61,261 nt of DNA, taken from OMSK01 sp902492995 (GTDB lineage Bacteria; Bacillota_I; Bacilli_A; RF39; UBA660). Every line of letters starts with the position of its first letter. Position 1 is the stretch's first letter. The stretch is from positions 1 to 61,261 of the forward strand of contig CABUNR010000004.1 of the NCBI GenBank assembly GCA_902492995.1, written 5' to 3'. Shown in pieces: positions 16,382 to 25,523 of this stretch. The notes beneath the pieces were generated by a model, which searched no databases, had not been told where the DNA came from, and worked only from the letters and a program-made list of their open reading frames with translations. The translations under genes and the position numbers were made by a program.

Positions 16382-17630
16382 TTTAGATATAGATGTTTAT
16401 TATGAAACATTAGATAATGGTCTTAAAATTTTTGTAATACCAAAAAATGATGTGAATAATATATATGCTACTTTTTCAACTGATTATGGTTCAATTCAAA
16501 ATGAATTTTTAGTTAATTCTAAAATGATAAGGGTTCCAGATGGAGTTGCTCATTTTTTGGAACATAAAGTTTTTGAACAAAAAACTGGATTAGATCCATT
16601 TTCATTTTATAGTAAAACTGGATGTGATTGTAATGCAAATACGTCTAATTATAAAACTACTTATTTATTTGTAGGACAAGAAAAACTAAAAGAAAACTTA
16701 AATTATTTATTGGACTTTGTACAAGAACCTTATTTTACTGATGAAAATGTTGAAAAAGAAAAGGGAATAATAGAACAAGAAATAAAAATGTATCAAGATG
16801 ATCCTGAAACTAGTGCTGTTGAAAGAATTGTTTATAATTCATTTGTTAATCATCCAATTAAAATTCCTATTATTGGAACAATAGAAAGTATAAATAAAAT
16901 AACAAAAAAAGATTTATATGATTGTTATAATACTTTTTATAACCCTAAAAATATGTTTTTAGTTGTAACTGGAAATGTTGATCCAAATGATGTTTATGAT
17001 ATAGTAAAGAATAATCAAAGTAAGAAAAGTTTTGATAAAATAAATGATATAGTTTTAAAAAAATATGATGAGCCTGATAGTGTTTCACTAAAAAAAGATA
17101 CTATCAATCAAAATGTTACTATTCCTAGAGTTTTAGTTAGTTATAAATTCAATATAGAAAATATTGAATTAGATAAAAGAACGTTAAATAATTTTATTGG
17201 GATTTATTCAGATTTAAAATTTGGCTCTGTATCAGAATTTACAGAACAAATGAAAAAAGAAGGATTAATAACAAAGAATATTGATTTTTGTACTGTAAGA
17301 ACAGATAAACATTTACTTTTAATTATTGATGCAGAAACAGAACAACAAAATGAATTATTAAAACGAATAGAAAATGAACTTGAAAAAAAAGATTTTTCTA
17401 AAACTGATTTTGATAGAAAGAAAAAAACTGCATTAAGTTCTTGTATATATATGACGGATAGTATATATAGTTTAAATTCATTTGTTATGAATTCGCTTAT
17501 TTTGGATAAAAGTATAGATTATAATATATATAAACATTATAAAGAACTTGATTATGATTTATTTTTAAAATTTGTTGAAAAATTAGATTTTAGTAATAAT
17601 TCAATACTATATGTTAATAAATCTTTATAG
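16359..17630 (+). CDS. M16-family zinc peptidase (YmfH-like)
   Basis: 423 residues, catalytic partner of the preceding protein. The inverted zinc motif HFLEH (in VAHFLEHKVFEQ, about 65-69) with the downstream Glu of EKGIIEQEIKMYQDDPE near 129-141 completes the site. Cytoplasmic, no signal peptide. A clear terminator follows. In Bacillus the pair is followed by ymfI (an SDR) and a RodZ-like gene; here it is followed by the giant pilin-like gene. Confidence 0.87.
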   Translation: MKKQTLCDLDIDVYYETLDNGLKIFVIPKNDVNNIYATFSTDYGSIQNEFLVNSKMIRVPDGVAHFLEHKVFEQKTGLDPFSFYSKTGCDCNANTSNYKTTYLFVGQEKLKENLNYLLDFVQEPYFTDENVEKEKGIIEQEIKMYQDDPETSAVERIVYNSFVNHPIKIPIIGTIESINKITKKDLYDCYNTFYNPKNMFLVVTGNVDPNDVYDIVKNNQSKKSFDKINDIVLKKYDEPDSVSLKKDTINQNVTIPRVLVSYKFNIENIELDKRTLNNFIGIYSDLKFGSVSEFTEQMKKEGLITKNIDFCTVRTDKHLLLIIDAETEQQNELLKRIENELEKKDFSKTDFDRKKKTALSSCIYMTDSIYSLNSFVMNSLILDKSIDYNIYKHYKELDYDLFLKFVEKLDFSNNSILYVNKSL

Positions 17631-17648
17631 ATTTGTTTAGCAACATGC

Positions 17649-17674
17649 AAAATAGTTGAAAAACTATTTTTTTT
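17649..17674 (+). terminator. Terminator after the M16 pair
   Basis: 9-bp stem AAAATAGTT (17649-17657), GAAA loop, AACTATTTT (17662-17670), then further T. Confidence 0.85.
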
Positions 17675-17730
17675 GTTGTATCATTTATATATGATAAAAC
17701 GATAGTAAGGATGTGTAATATGGTAACTAA

Positions 17731-19119
17731 ATGCAAAACCGGGGGGGGGTATTTTTAAGAAATACCAATAAAAAAGGACTAACATTAATAGAACTTTTAG
17801 CGGTAATAGTAATACTAGCTATAATAGCTTTAATCGCAACACCAATTGTAACAAATATAATAAATGATGCAAGAAAAGAAGCCGCAAAAGATAGTACATA
17901 TGAATATGTAAAAGCTATAGAAAATAAAATTGCATTATCTGCATTAGAAGATAGGACATACGAAGATAAAGATGATTATGCATATGATGAGATAAAACCA
18001 GATATAAAATGGACTATCCCAATAGGAGGAATATATAGTTTAAAAAATGGAATAATAACAGAAGGAAAATTTTGTGTAAACAATTATTTATTAAATTATA
18101 AAGAATCCAAGATTAAAGTAGAAGGAACATGTACAAATGAAACATTAAGATTAGATGGAAGTTTAAAACTATCAAGTAATAGTGGGAATTATACATATCC
18201 AGAGGTTGGAACAATAGATATAATAGAAAACAAGGGAAATGGAAAACTAAGTTGTGAATCAAGTGATACTAAGGTTGCGACTTGTTTAGTTAAAGGAAAT
18301 ACAGTAACAGTAAAATCAGGAACAAAAGAAGGAAGTGCAACACTAACAATAACAAGTGAAGCAACAAGTAAATATAAAGAAGCCAAAGCAGCATACTTAG
18401 CTTACACATCAAAAGGATTATTAAGTATAACAGCTAATGGATATAATGGAATATATGACAATAAAGCTCACGGAATAACAGTAAGTACAGGACAAAATGC
18501 AACAGTAAAATATGGTGAAGAAGAAGGGACATATGATAAAGATGAGAGTCCAACTTACACTGATGTAGGAAGTTATACAGTATATTATGAAGTAAGCCAA
18601 GAAGGATATAATACGGTAAGAGGAAGTAAAACAGTAGTAATAACAAAAGCAGATGGAGAGATAACATTAAAAGAGTCAAGTATAAGTATTGCATATAAAG
18701 ATACAAAAGAAATTGATGTTACAAAAAATATAAGTGACGGAAATATAAAAGTAGAAGTACTAAATAAAGATATAGTAGAAGCAGAAATAAAAGATAATAA
18801 AATAGTAATAACAGGAAAAAAACTAGGAACAGGGAAGGTAAAAATAATAAGTGAAGCAACAAGAAACTATAAAGAAAGTAGTACAGAAATAGAAGTAACA
18901 GTAATAAAAGCAAATAATACATTAAAGTTACCAAGTACAAGTGGAAAATATACATATCCAGAAAGTAAAACAATAGAAGTAGAAGGAAACATAAGTGGAG
19001 GATTAATTAAATGTGTATCAGCAGACACTAAAATAGCTAATTGTACAGTAAATGGAAATATAATAACAGTAAAATCAGGAACAAAAGAAGGAAGTACAAC
19101 ATTAACAATAACAAGTTAA
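17731..19119 (+). CDS. Giant prepilin-like Ig-repeat surface protein, N-terminal part (ends at an internal TAA)
   Basis: 462 residues to the first stop. A prepilin leader ends in KKG, and the mature start LTLIE with Glu at +5 and the helix LLAVIVILAIIALIATPIV are type IV pilin/pseudopilin hallmarks, implying cleavage by a prepilin peptidase and export. After a small globular part come Ig-like repeats: KLSSNSGNYTYPEVG type (about 150-230), ANGYNGIYDNKAHGI type (about 232-310), then a further domain. The TAA at 19117-19119 replaces what is AGT-GAA in the sister repeat at 18352; a single G-to-T change explains it. The same frame continues to 23715, so the intact protein would have about 1990 residues. 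The preferred start (17720) is out of frame because of the G9 tract. Confidence 0.8.
   Translation: MQNRGGVFLRNTNKKGLTLIELLAVIVILAIIALIATPIVTNIINDARKEAAKDSTYEYVKAIENKIALSALEDRTYEDKDDYAYDEIKPDIKWTIPIGGIYSLKNGIITEGKFCVNNYLLNYKESKIKVEGTCTNETLRLDGSLKLSSNSGNYTYPEVGTIDIIENKGNGKLSCESSDTKVATCLVKGNTVTVKSGTKEGSATLTITSEATSKYKEAKAAYLAYTSKGLLSITANGYNGIYDNKAHGITVSTGQNATVKYGEEEGTYDKDESPTYTDVGSYTVYYEVSQEGYNTVRGSKTVVITKADGEITLKESSISIAYKDTKEIDVTKNISDGNIKVEVLNKDIVEAEIKDNKIVITGKKLGTGKVKIISEATRNYKESSTEIEVTVIKANNTLKLPSTSGKYTYPESKTIEVEGNISGGLIKCVSADTKIANCTVNGNIITVKSGTKEGSTTLTITS
17741..17749 (+). repeat. Nine-G homopolymer tract at the start of the giant pilin-like gene
   Basis: G9 in a roughly 70+% AT region, 21 bases after the ATG at 17720. 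That ATG has AAGGATGTG upstream, but with nine Gs it reads only 12 codons (MVTKCKTGGGYF, stop). With ten Gs it would run in frame into the prepilin reading frame. The in-frame ATG actually available with nine Gs (17731) has no ribosome binding site. This is the layout of a slipped-strand translational switch. Confidence 0.75.
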
Positions 19120-19150
19120 GCAACAGAAAATTATAATGAACAAAAATTAT

Positions 19151-20366
19151 CATATGTAGCAATTACAGCTAAAGGAACATTAAGAAGTTATACAGTAGCT
19201 GGATATAATGGTGTATATGACTCTAAAGGACATGGAATCGTAGTAACAAGTTCAGGTTCAACAATAACATATTCAAAAGATGGAACAAACTATACAAATG
19301 AAAATCCAAAATATACAGATGTAGGAGAATACACAGTATACTATAAAATCGAAACAGAAGGATATAATGAAATAACAGGAAATGCAAGAGTTGTTATAAC
19401 AAAAGCAGAAGGTGAAATGACATCACCAACAGCAAAAACCCTAACTTATACAGAAAGTGAACAAGAATTAATAAATAGAGGAAGCTCAAGTACAGGAACA
19501 ATAGAATATAAACTAGATAATGGAAGTTATAGTGAAAGTATTCCAAAAGCAACAAATCCAGGAACATATAAAGTATATTATAGATTAGTAGGAGATAAGA
19601 ATCATAAAGATATAGCAGAAAGTTATATAACAGTAACAATAAATAAAGCTGTATTAAGTTATACAGCAAATGGATATACAGGAGTATATGATTCTAATTC
19701 TCATGGAATTGTTGTAACAAGTAAAGGAACAATAAAATATGGTGAGGCAGAAGGAACATATGATAAAGATGAAAGTCCAAAATATGCAGATGTCGGAAAA
19801 TATGTAGTATACTTTAAAATAACAAGAGAAGGATACTATGATATAACAGGAAGTAAAACAATAGAAATAACAAAAGCAAATAATAATATAAAATTATCAA
19901 GTACAAGTGGAAAATATACATATCCAGAGGTTGGAACATTTAAGGTAATAGAAAATCCAAGCAAAGAACAATTATATTGTGAAAGTTCAGATACAAAAGT
20001 AGCGACATGTAAGTTTAAAGAAAATATAATAACAGTAACACCAGGAACAAAAGAAGGAAGTACAACATTAACAATATCAACAAAAGGAAGTAAGAACTAT
20101 AATGCAGGAAAAGCAGCATATGTAGCAATTACAGCTAAAGGAACATTAAGAAGTTATACAGTAGCTGGATATAATGGTGTATATGACTCTAAAGGACATG
20201 GAATCGTAGTAACAAGTTCAGGTTCAACAATAACATATTCAAAAGATGGAACAAACTATACAAATGAAAATCCAAAATATACAGATGTAGGAGAATACAT
20301 AGTATATTATAAAATCGAAACAGAAGGATATAATGATATAACAGGAACTGCAAAAGTAGTAATAAC
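19151..20366 (+). repeat. Long direct repeat, 966 bp apart, within the giant surface gene
   Basis: The segment 19151-19400 recurs at 20117-20366. By eye about 188 bp (19152-19339 against 20118-20305) are identical and the remainder nearly so, whereas other repeat copies have diverged. The offset of 966 bp is 322 codons, so recombination between copies would delete or duplicate an exact in-frame block. The copies look recently duplicated or gene-converted. The first copy lies just after the internal TAA. Confidence 0.8.
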
Positions 20367-23300
20367 AAAAGCAGCTGGAACTGTAGTGGCTCCAACATCA
20401 AAGACATTAACATATACAGGGACATCACAAACTCTAATAAATAGAGGAAGTTCAAGTACAGGATCAATAAGATATAAATTAAATGATGGAAGTTATAGTG
20501 AGAATTTACCACAAGCAACGAATGCTGGAACATATACTGTTTACTATAAAGTGGTAGGAGATAGTAATCATAAAGACGTAGCAGAAAATTCTATTAAAGT
20601 AACAATAGAAAAAGCAACAGGACAAGTAACAGCGCCAACAGCAAAAAACCTAGCATATACAGGAAGTGCACAAACTTTAATAAATGCAGGAAGCTCAAGT
20701 ACAGGAACAATACAGTATAAATTAGATAATGGAAGTTATTCAACGACACTTCCAAAGGCAACAAATCCAGGAACATATAAAGTTTATTATAAAGTAGTAG
20801 GAGATAGTAATCATAAAGATGTAGCAGAATCAAGTATAAATGTAACAATAGATAAAGCAGTAAATTTAATAAAACTATCAAGTAATGTAGGGACATATAC
20901 ATATCCAAAAAGTGGAACATTTGAAGTAACAAGTAATCCAAGTGGAGGAGCATTAAGCTGTATATCAAGTAATACAAATGTAGCTACTTGTTCAGTAAGT
21001 GGCTCAAAAATAACAGTAACACCTGGAACAAAAGAAGGAACTGCAACATTAACAATAAAAAGTGCAGAAACAGCAAATTATAAAGCAGGACAAGCAGCCT
21101 ATGTAGCAACAACAGAAAAAGGATTATTAAGTGTAACAGTAAATGGATATAATAAAGCATATGATGGAGCATCACATGGAATCGTAGTAACAAGTAGTGG
21201 CGCAACAATAAAATATGGTGCGACAGAAGGAACATACGATAAAGATGAAAGTCCAACTTATAAAGATGTAGGTGAATATACAGTATATTATCAAGTAACA
21301 AAAGCTGGATATAAAACAGTAACAGGAAGTGAAAAAGTAGTTATAACAAAAGCCAATGGAAAAGTAACGGCACCAACTGCTAAAACCCTAACTTATACAG
21401 GAACAGCCCAAACATTAATAAATGCTGGAAGTTCAAGTACAGGAACAATTGAGTATAAATTAGAAAGTGGAAGTTATTCAACAAGTTTACCACAAGCAAC
21501 GAATGCTGGAACATATAAGGTTTACTATAAAGTAATAGGAGATAAGAACCATTTTGATGTATCAGAAAACTCAATAAATGTAACAATAGGAAAGAAAGTA
21601 GATACAATTACAGTAACAGCAAAAACATATATATATGATGAAAATGCAAAAACAGCAAGCTTCAAAACAACAAGTGGCTTAACACCAAGTGCGACATATT
21701 ATAGTGAGGCAAGTTGTACAACAACAGTAAGTAGTCCAACTGATGCAGGAGTATACTATGCAAGAGCAACTACTATAGGAAATAGTAATTATAGTGCAGG
21801 AAGTTTAAGTTGTACAAAAGCTATAACAATAAATAAAGCAGGAAATACATTACTATTATCAAGTAATAAAGGAACATATACATATCCAAATAGTGGAACA
21901 TTTACAGTAACAAAAAATATAAGTGGAGGAGCATTAAGCTGTTCATCAAGTAATACAAATGTAGCTACTTGTTCAGTATCAGGAAGTACAATAACAGTAA
22001 AACCAGGAACAACTAAAGGAACAGCAAATATAACAGTAACAAGTGCATCAACAACAAATTATAATTCACAAACATCAACTCATGTAGCAACAACAGAGGA
22101 AGGATTACTAAGTGTAACAGCAAGTGGATATACAGGAGATTATGACTCTAAAGAACATGGAATTGTAGTAACAAGCTCTGGCTCAACAATAAAATATGGA
22201 ACAAGTGAAGGAACATATAACTTAGATTCAAGTCCAAAATATAAAAATTTAGGAACATATACAGTATATTATCAAGTAACTAGGCTTGGATATAAAACAA
22301 TTACAGGAAGTAAACAAGTTATAATAAAAGATTTATCTGCACCTAGTACACCAACTATTACAAATCCAACAAATGGAAATTGGACAAATAAAGATTTTAG
22401 TTTAACAGTATCTTCAAGTGATAATGTAGGAATTGCATATTATCAATATAGTTATGATAATTCAAACTGGACAACATATGCTAATTCAGCAGCAACTACA
22501 TATGTAACAACAGCGTTTAGTATAGAAAGAAATCAATTAGTTTATATAAGAGCGTGTGATAGTGCTTTAAATTGTTCAAGTTCATCATCAACTTATATAA
22601 GAATTGATAAAACAGCTCCAACTGTGCCATCACTTACTGGAACAAATACAAGTTGGACAAATCAAAATATAAATGTTAAGCCATCATCAACTGATTCGGG
22701 TTCTGGAGTAAATCATTATGAATCATATTATAGTGGTTCATGGCATAATTATCTATCTAATGATTATTTTACTAGTGAAAGAAACGAGACAGTTTATTTT
22801 AGAGCATGTGATAATGCTGGAAATTGTTCTGGAAATGCTTCGACTGAAATTCATATTGACAAAACAGCTCCAACTAAACCAACATTATCAGGAACAAATG
22901 AAAATTGGACAAATCAAAATGTAAATGTTAGACCATCATCAATTGATTCAGGTTCAGGCGTTGATCATTATGATGCATATTATAGTGGTTCATGGCATAA
23001 TTATCCGTCTAATGATTATTTTAATAGTGAAAGAAATGAACTTGTATATTTTAGAGCATGCGATAAAGCTGGTAATTGCTCTGAATCATCATCAACATAT
23101 ATAAGAATTGATAAAACTACACCTTCAATATCAATAAACACGAAAGCTTTTTATAATCAAAACTTATCAATATATTCTGTATCATACGGAAAAAGTGGTG
23201 GAGCAACAACTTGTATTAATCAAAGTGATGGAAATAAGACAGTATCAAATGTAAATAATTTAGGAAGTTTGGGTTCACATAAAATTACGTGTACGGCAAC

Positions 23301-23715
23301 AAGTAATTCTGGAATGAAAGCAACAGCAACAACAAATTTAGTAATTAATGGAATGTTTTCCTATGGAACAGGACTAAGCTTTATAAGCCCAGCTTATGCA
23401 AGTGGTAGCAGTATTATAATTCCACAAGGTGGAATTCAGTATGGCCCATATATTCCGGTGTTACCAGGCTGCTATCAGATTTGGTACAATGGTAATGCTT
23501 TAAATGCAAGTAAAGATGTTTATAAGGCATATAGTGGAGCCGGTGCTGGACCACATTACTCATTAATTAATCAAAATTATATATCTGAAAATTCTAATTA
23601 TTATTTACAATTTAATTCATCAGTTTCTGATTTAGAAACAACAATTTATAATAATACTGCATCAATAATAACAGTCAGGGATGTAAATATATGGTATATT
23701 GGTACTTCATGTTAA
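19417..23715 (+). CDS. Giant prepilin-like Ig-repeat surface protein, C-terminal part
   Basis: Same reading frame as the preceding segment; the frame is open from 19120, and 19417 is merely the first ATG, without a ribosome binding site. 1432 residues of tandem Ig-like modules of three kinds that alternate: TYPEVGTF-type, GYNGVYDSKGHGIVVTSSG-type and TAKTLTYTGTAQTLINAGSSS-type. Three bacterial-surface modules follow (WTNQNINVKPSS ... YFRACDNAGNCS ... IDKTAPT), and a unique C-terminal domain (from about 1290) ends YIGTSC. There are no LPXTG or C-terminal helices, consistent with anchoring through the pilin N-terminus. Probably an adhesin or pilus tip-like filament; binding partner unknown. As assembled it is separated from its export signal by the TAA. 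Confidence 0.78.
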   Translation: MTSPTAKTLTYTESEQELINRGSSSTGTIEYKLDNGSYSESIPKATNPGTYKVYYRLVGDKNHKDIAESYITVTINKAVLSYTANGYTGVYDSNSHGIVVTSKGTIKYGEAEGTYDKDESPKYADVGKYVVYFKITREGYYDITGSKTIEITKANNNIKLSSTSGKYTYPEVGTFKVIENPSKEQLYCESSDTKVATCKFKENIITVTPGTKEGSTTLTISTKGSKNYNAGKAAYVAITAKGTLRSYTVAGYNGVYDSKGHGIVVTSSGSTITYSKDGTNYTNENPKYTDVGEYIVYYKIETEGYNDITGTAKVVITKAAGTVVAPTSKTLTYTGTSQTLINRGSSSTGSIRYKLNDGSYSENLPQATNAGTYTVYYKVVGDSNHKDVAENSIKVTIEKATGQVTAPTAKNLAYTGSAQTLINAGSSSTGTIQYKLDNGSYSTTLPKATNPGTYKVYYKVVGDSNHKDVAESSINVTIDKAVNLIKLSSNVGTYTYPKSGTFEVTSNPSGGALSCISSNTNVATCSVSGSKITVTPGTKEGTATLTIKSAETANYKAGQAAYVATTEKGLLSVTVNGYNKAYDGASHGIVVTSSGATIKYGATEGTYDKDESPTYKDVGEYTVYYQVTKAGYKTVTGSEKVVITKANGKVTAPTAKTLTYTGTAQTLINAGSSSTGTIEYKLESGSYSTSLPQATNAGTYKVYYKVIGDKNHFDVSENSINVTIGKKVDTITVTAKTYIYDENAKTASFKTTSGLTPSATYYSEASCTTTVSSPTDAGVYYARATTIGNSNYSAGSLSCTKAITINKAGNTLLLSSNKGTYTYPNSGTFTVTKNISGGALSCSSSNTNVATCSVSGSTITVKPGTTKGTANITVTSASTTNYNSQTSTHVATTEEGLLSVTASGYTGDYDSKEHGIVVTSSGSTIKYGTSEGTYNLDSSPKYKNLGTYTVYYQVTRLGYKTITGSKQVIIKDLSAPSTPTITNPTNGNWTNKDFSLTVSSSDNVGIAYYQYSYDNSNWTTYANSAATTYVTTAFSIERNQLVYIRACDSALNCSSSSSTYIRIDKTAPTVPSLTGTNTSWTNQNINVKPSSTDSGSGVNHYESYYSGSWHNYLSNDYFTSERNETVYFRACDNAGNCSGNASTEIHIDKTAPTKPTLSGTNENWTNQNVNVRPSSIDSGSGVDHYDAYYSGSWHNYPSNDYFNSERNELVYFRACDKAGNCSESSSTYIRIDKTTPSISINTKAFYNQNLSIYSVSYGKSGGATTCINQSDGNKTVSNVNNLGSLGSHKITCTATSNSGMKATATTNLVINGMFSYGTGLSFISPAYASGSSIIIPQGGIQYGPYIPVLPGCYQIWYNGNALNASKDVYKAYSGAGAGPHYSLINQNYISENSNYYLQFNSSVSDLETTIYNNTASIITVRDVNIWYIGTSC

Positions 23716-23741
23716 AAATAGTGTAAATTACGCTATTTTTA
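23713..23741 (+). terminator. Terminator after the giant surface gene
   Basis: AAAAATAGTGT (23714-23724) pairs with ACGCTATTTTT (23730-23740) with one G-T wobble, followed by a T-rich stretch. Confidence 0.75.
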
Positions 23742-23804
23742 TTTTATTTATAAAAAAAATTGCTAAAATATTAATAATTTGATATTATATAAATAGGTGA
23801 TAGT

Positions 23805-24224
23805 ATGAAAAAAAATGGTTTTACACTAATAGAGCTTTTAGCAGTTTTAACAGTACTTGGATTAATTTCATTAGTAACAGTATCTACAATAACTGGAACA
23901 TTAAAATCATATAAAAATACATTATATGAAAATCAAATTAATAATATAGAAGCTGCAGCAAGATTATGGGCATCTGATAATATGTTAAAATTACCAAATG
24001 ATGATTCATCAACTGAAGTTTGTGAATACGTAAATTATAATAATTGCTCAGATAATTATTATAAGCTAGTTATTACTCTTTCTGAACTTCAAAAAGGTGG
24101 ATATCTTGATACAGATTTAAAAAATGCTAAAACAAAAAAAACATTTGAAAATATAAATATAAATATTATAAAAAAAGGTAAAAAAATTATCTATGAAGTA
24201 AATGATACAGAAAATGAAAGTTAA
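23805..24224 (+). CDS. Small prepilin-type protein (type IV pilin/pseudopilin)
   Basis: 139 residues. The leader MKKNG is followed by FTLIELLAVLTVLGLISLVTV: cleavage after G5, Phe at +1, Glu at +5, then one hydrophobic helix. The globular part has a pilin-like length and a Cys pair (about C78 and C84 in STEVCEYVNYNNCS). AGGTGATAGT precedes the ATG. It has its own terminator. With the giant prepilin upstream it implies that a type IV pilus or competence-type export machine (PilB, PilC, PilD homologues) is encoded elsewhere. Confidence 0.88.
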   Translation: MKKNGFTLIELLAVLTVLGLISLVTVSTITGTLKSYKNTLYENQINNIEAAARLWASDNMLKLPNDDSSTEVCEYVNYNNCSDNYYKLVITLSELQKGGYLDTDLKNAKTKKTFENININIIKKGKKIIYEVNDTENES

Positions 24225-24248
24225 ATGCTATAGAGGCATTTTTTTTCT
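24224..24248 (+). terminator. Terminator after the small prepilin gene
   Basis: AATGC (24224-24228) with GCATT (24236-24240), followed by eight or more T. Short stem but a strong T run. Confidence 0.6.
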
Positions 24249-24292
24249 AGACTAAATTTTACAAGAATGATAAAATAAGGATGGTGATTAAA

Positions 24293-25021
24293 GTGTTATA
24301 TACAAATACAAAAAATAATAAAATAAAAGGAATTAAGAAATTAAATCAAAAAAAATATCGTGATAGAGAAAATTTATTTTTAGTGGAAGGGGAACATTTA
24401 GTTTTAGAAGCATATAAAAAAGGAATGATAGAAGAACTTATTTTAGAACAAAATGTTGTTTTTCCACTTGATGTTCCAACTATTTATGTTACAAACGATG
24501 TTATAAATTATATAAGTGAATTAGATACGCCACAAAACATTATGGCAGTATGTAAAAAAATGGAAGAAAATAATAATTATAATGATCGTATATTAATTCT
24601 TGATGGAATACAAGATCCTGGTAATTTAGGAACCATTATTAGAAGCTCAGTAGCATTTAATATAGATACAATTATTTTAAGTGATGATACGGTTGATTTA
24701 TATAATAGTAAAGTTGTAAGAGCTAGTCAAGGACTATTATTTCATGTAAATATTGTAAAAAAAGATTTATTAGAAATATTACCAAAATTAAAAGAAAATA
24801 ATTATAAAATAATAGGAACAAAAGTTACTCATGGAAATAGTTTAAAAACACTTGCAAAATTCAAAAAATTTGCTATAATAATGGGCAATGAAGGAAATGG
24901 AATAAAAGAAGAAGTAAGCGAAATGTGTGATGAGTTTGTTTATATAGAAATGAATGAAGCATGTGAAAGTTTAAATGTTGGAGTTGCTACTAGTATAATA
25001 TTGTATGAATTAGATAAGTAG
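24293..25021 (+). CDS. SpoU/TrmH-family RNA 2'-O-methyltransferase
   Basis: 242 residues from a GTG preceded by GGTGAT; an in-frame ATG at 24281 is part of that ribosome binding site and is less likely. N-terminal L30e-like RNA-binding domain (NLFLVEGEHLVLEAYKKG), then the SPOUT trefoil-knot domain with the three motifs DPGNLGTIIRSS, IIMGNEGNGI and ESLNVGVATSIILYE. It methylates a ribose in rRNA or tRNA using SAM; the closest Bacillus analogue is YsgA. It is 7 bases from rimM, so co-transcribed with ribosome and tRNA maturation genes. Confidence 0.93.
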   Translation: MLYTNTKNNKIKGIKKLNQKKYRDRENLFLVEGEHLVLEAYKKGMIEELILEQNVVFPLDVPTIYVTNDVINYISELDTPQNIMAVCKKMEENNNYNDRILILDGIQDPGNLGTIIRSSVAFNIDTIILSDDTVDLYNSKVVRASQGLLFHVNIVKKDLLEILPKLKENNYKIIGTKVTHGNSLKTLAKFKKFAIIMGNEGNGIKEEVSEMCDEFVYIEMNEACESLNVGVATSIILYELDK

Positions 25022-25028
25022 GTGTTTT

Positions 25029-25523
25029 ATGGATTTTATATATGTAGGTGAAATAGTAAATACTCATGGAATAAAAGGAGAAGTTAGAATTATTTCTGAT
25101 TTTAAATACAAAAAAGAAATATTTAAAAAAAATTTTAGATTATATGTAGGAAATTTAAAAAAGGAATTAATAATAAATACTTATAGAATACATAAAATAT
25201 ATGATATGGTAACATTTATTGGAATAAATGATATTAATGATGTTTTAGATTATAAAGGACAAAAAGTTTATATAAATAGAGCAGATTTAAAAATAGATGG
25301 AATTTTAGATGAGGATATTATAGGATTAGATGCAATTAGTAAAGAAAAAAATATCGGAGTTGTAGTAGATATTTTAAAGAGCAAAGCACATGATATTTTA
25401 GTTGTAGAAAAAAATAACAATAGAAATTTAATTCCATATATAAATGAATTCATAGAAAAAATAGATTTAAAAAATAAAAAAATATATATTAAAGAGATTG
25501 AAGGATTACTAAATGAAAATTGA
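25029..25523 (+). CDS. rimM: Ribosome maturation factor RimM
   Basis: 164 residues. RimM helps 30S head assembly by binding S19. The N-terminal beta-barrel has VGEIVNTHGIKGEVRI (5-20); the C-terminal PRC-barrel has IGVVVDILKSKAHDILVV and NLIPYINEFI. It overlaps trmD by 11 bases. rpsP, normally just upstream in this operon, is not present. Confidence 0.95.
   Translation: MDFIYVGEIVNTHGIKGEVRIISDFKYKKEIFKKNFRLYVGNLKKELIINTYRIHKIYDMVTFIGINDINDVLDYKGQKVYINRADLKIDGILDEDIIGLDAISKEKNIGVVVDILKSKAHDILVVEKNNNRNLIPYINEFIEKIDLKNKKIYIKEIEGLLNEN

Noticed and set aside
18434..21607. Several minus-strand open frames (Leu/Tyr-rich) under the giant repeat gene
   Set aside because: They recur with the period of the Ig-like repeats and consist of low-complexity Leu/Tyr/His; they are mirror images of the real coding strand.
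18150..22330. Possible CRISPR array because of regular repeats
   Set aside because: Repeats are long, protein-coding, diverged and in frame; there are no short identical repeats with unique spacers of constant length and no cas genes.
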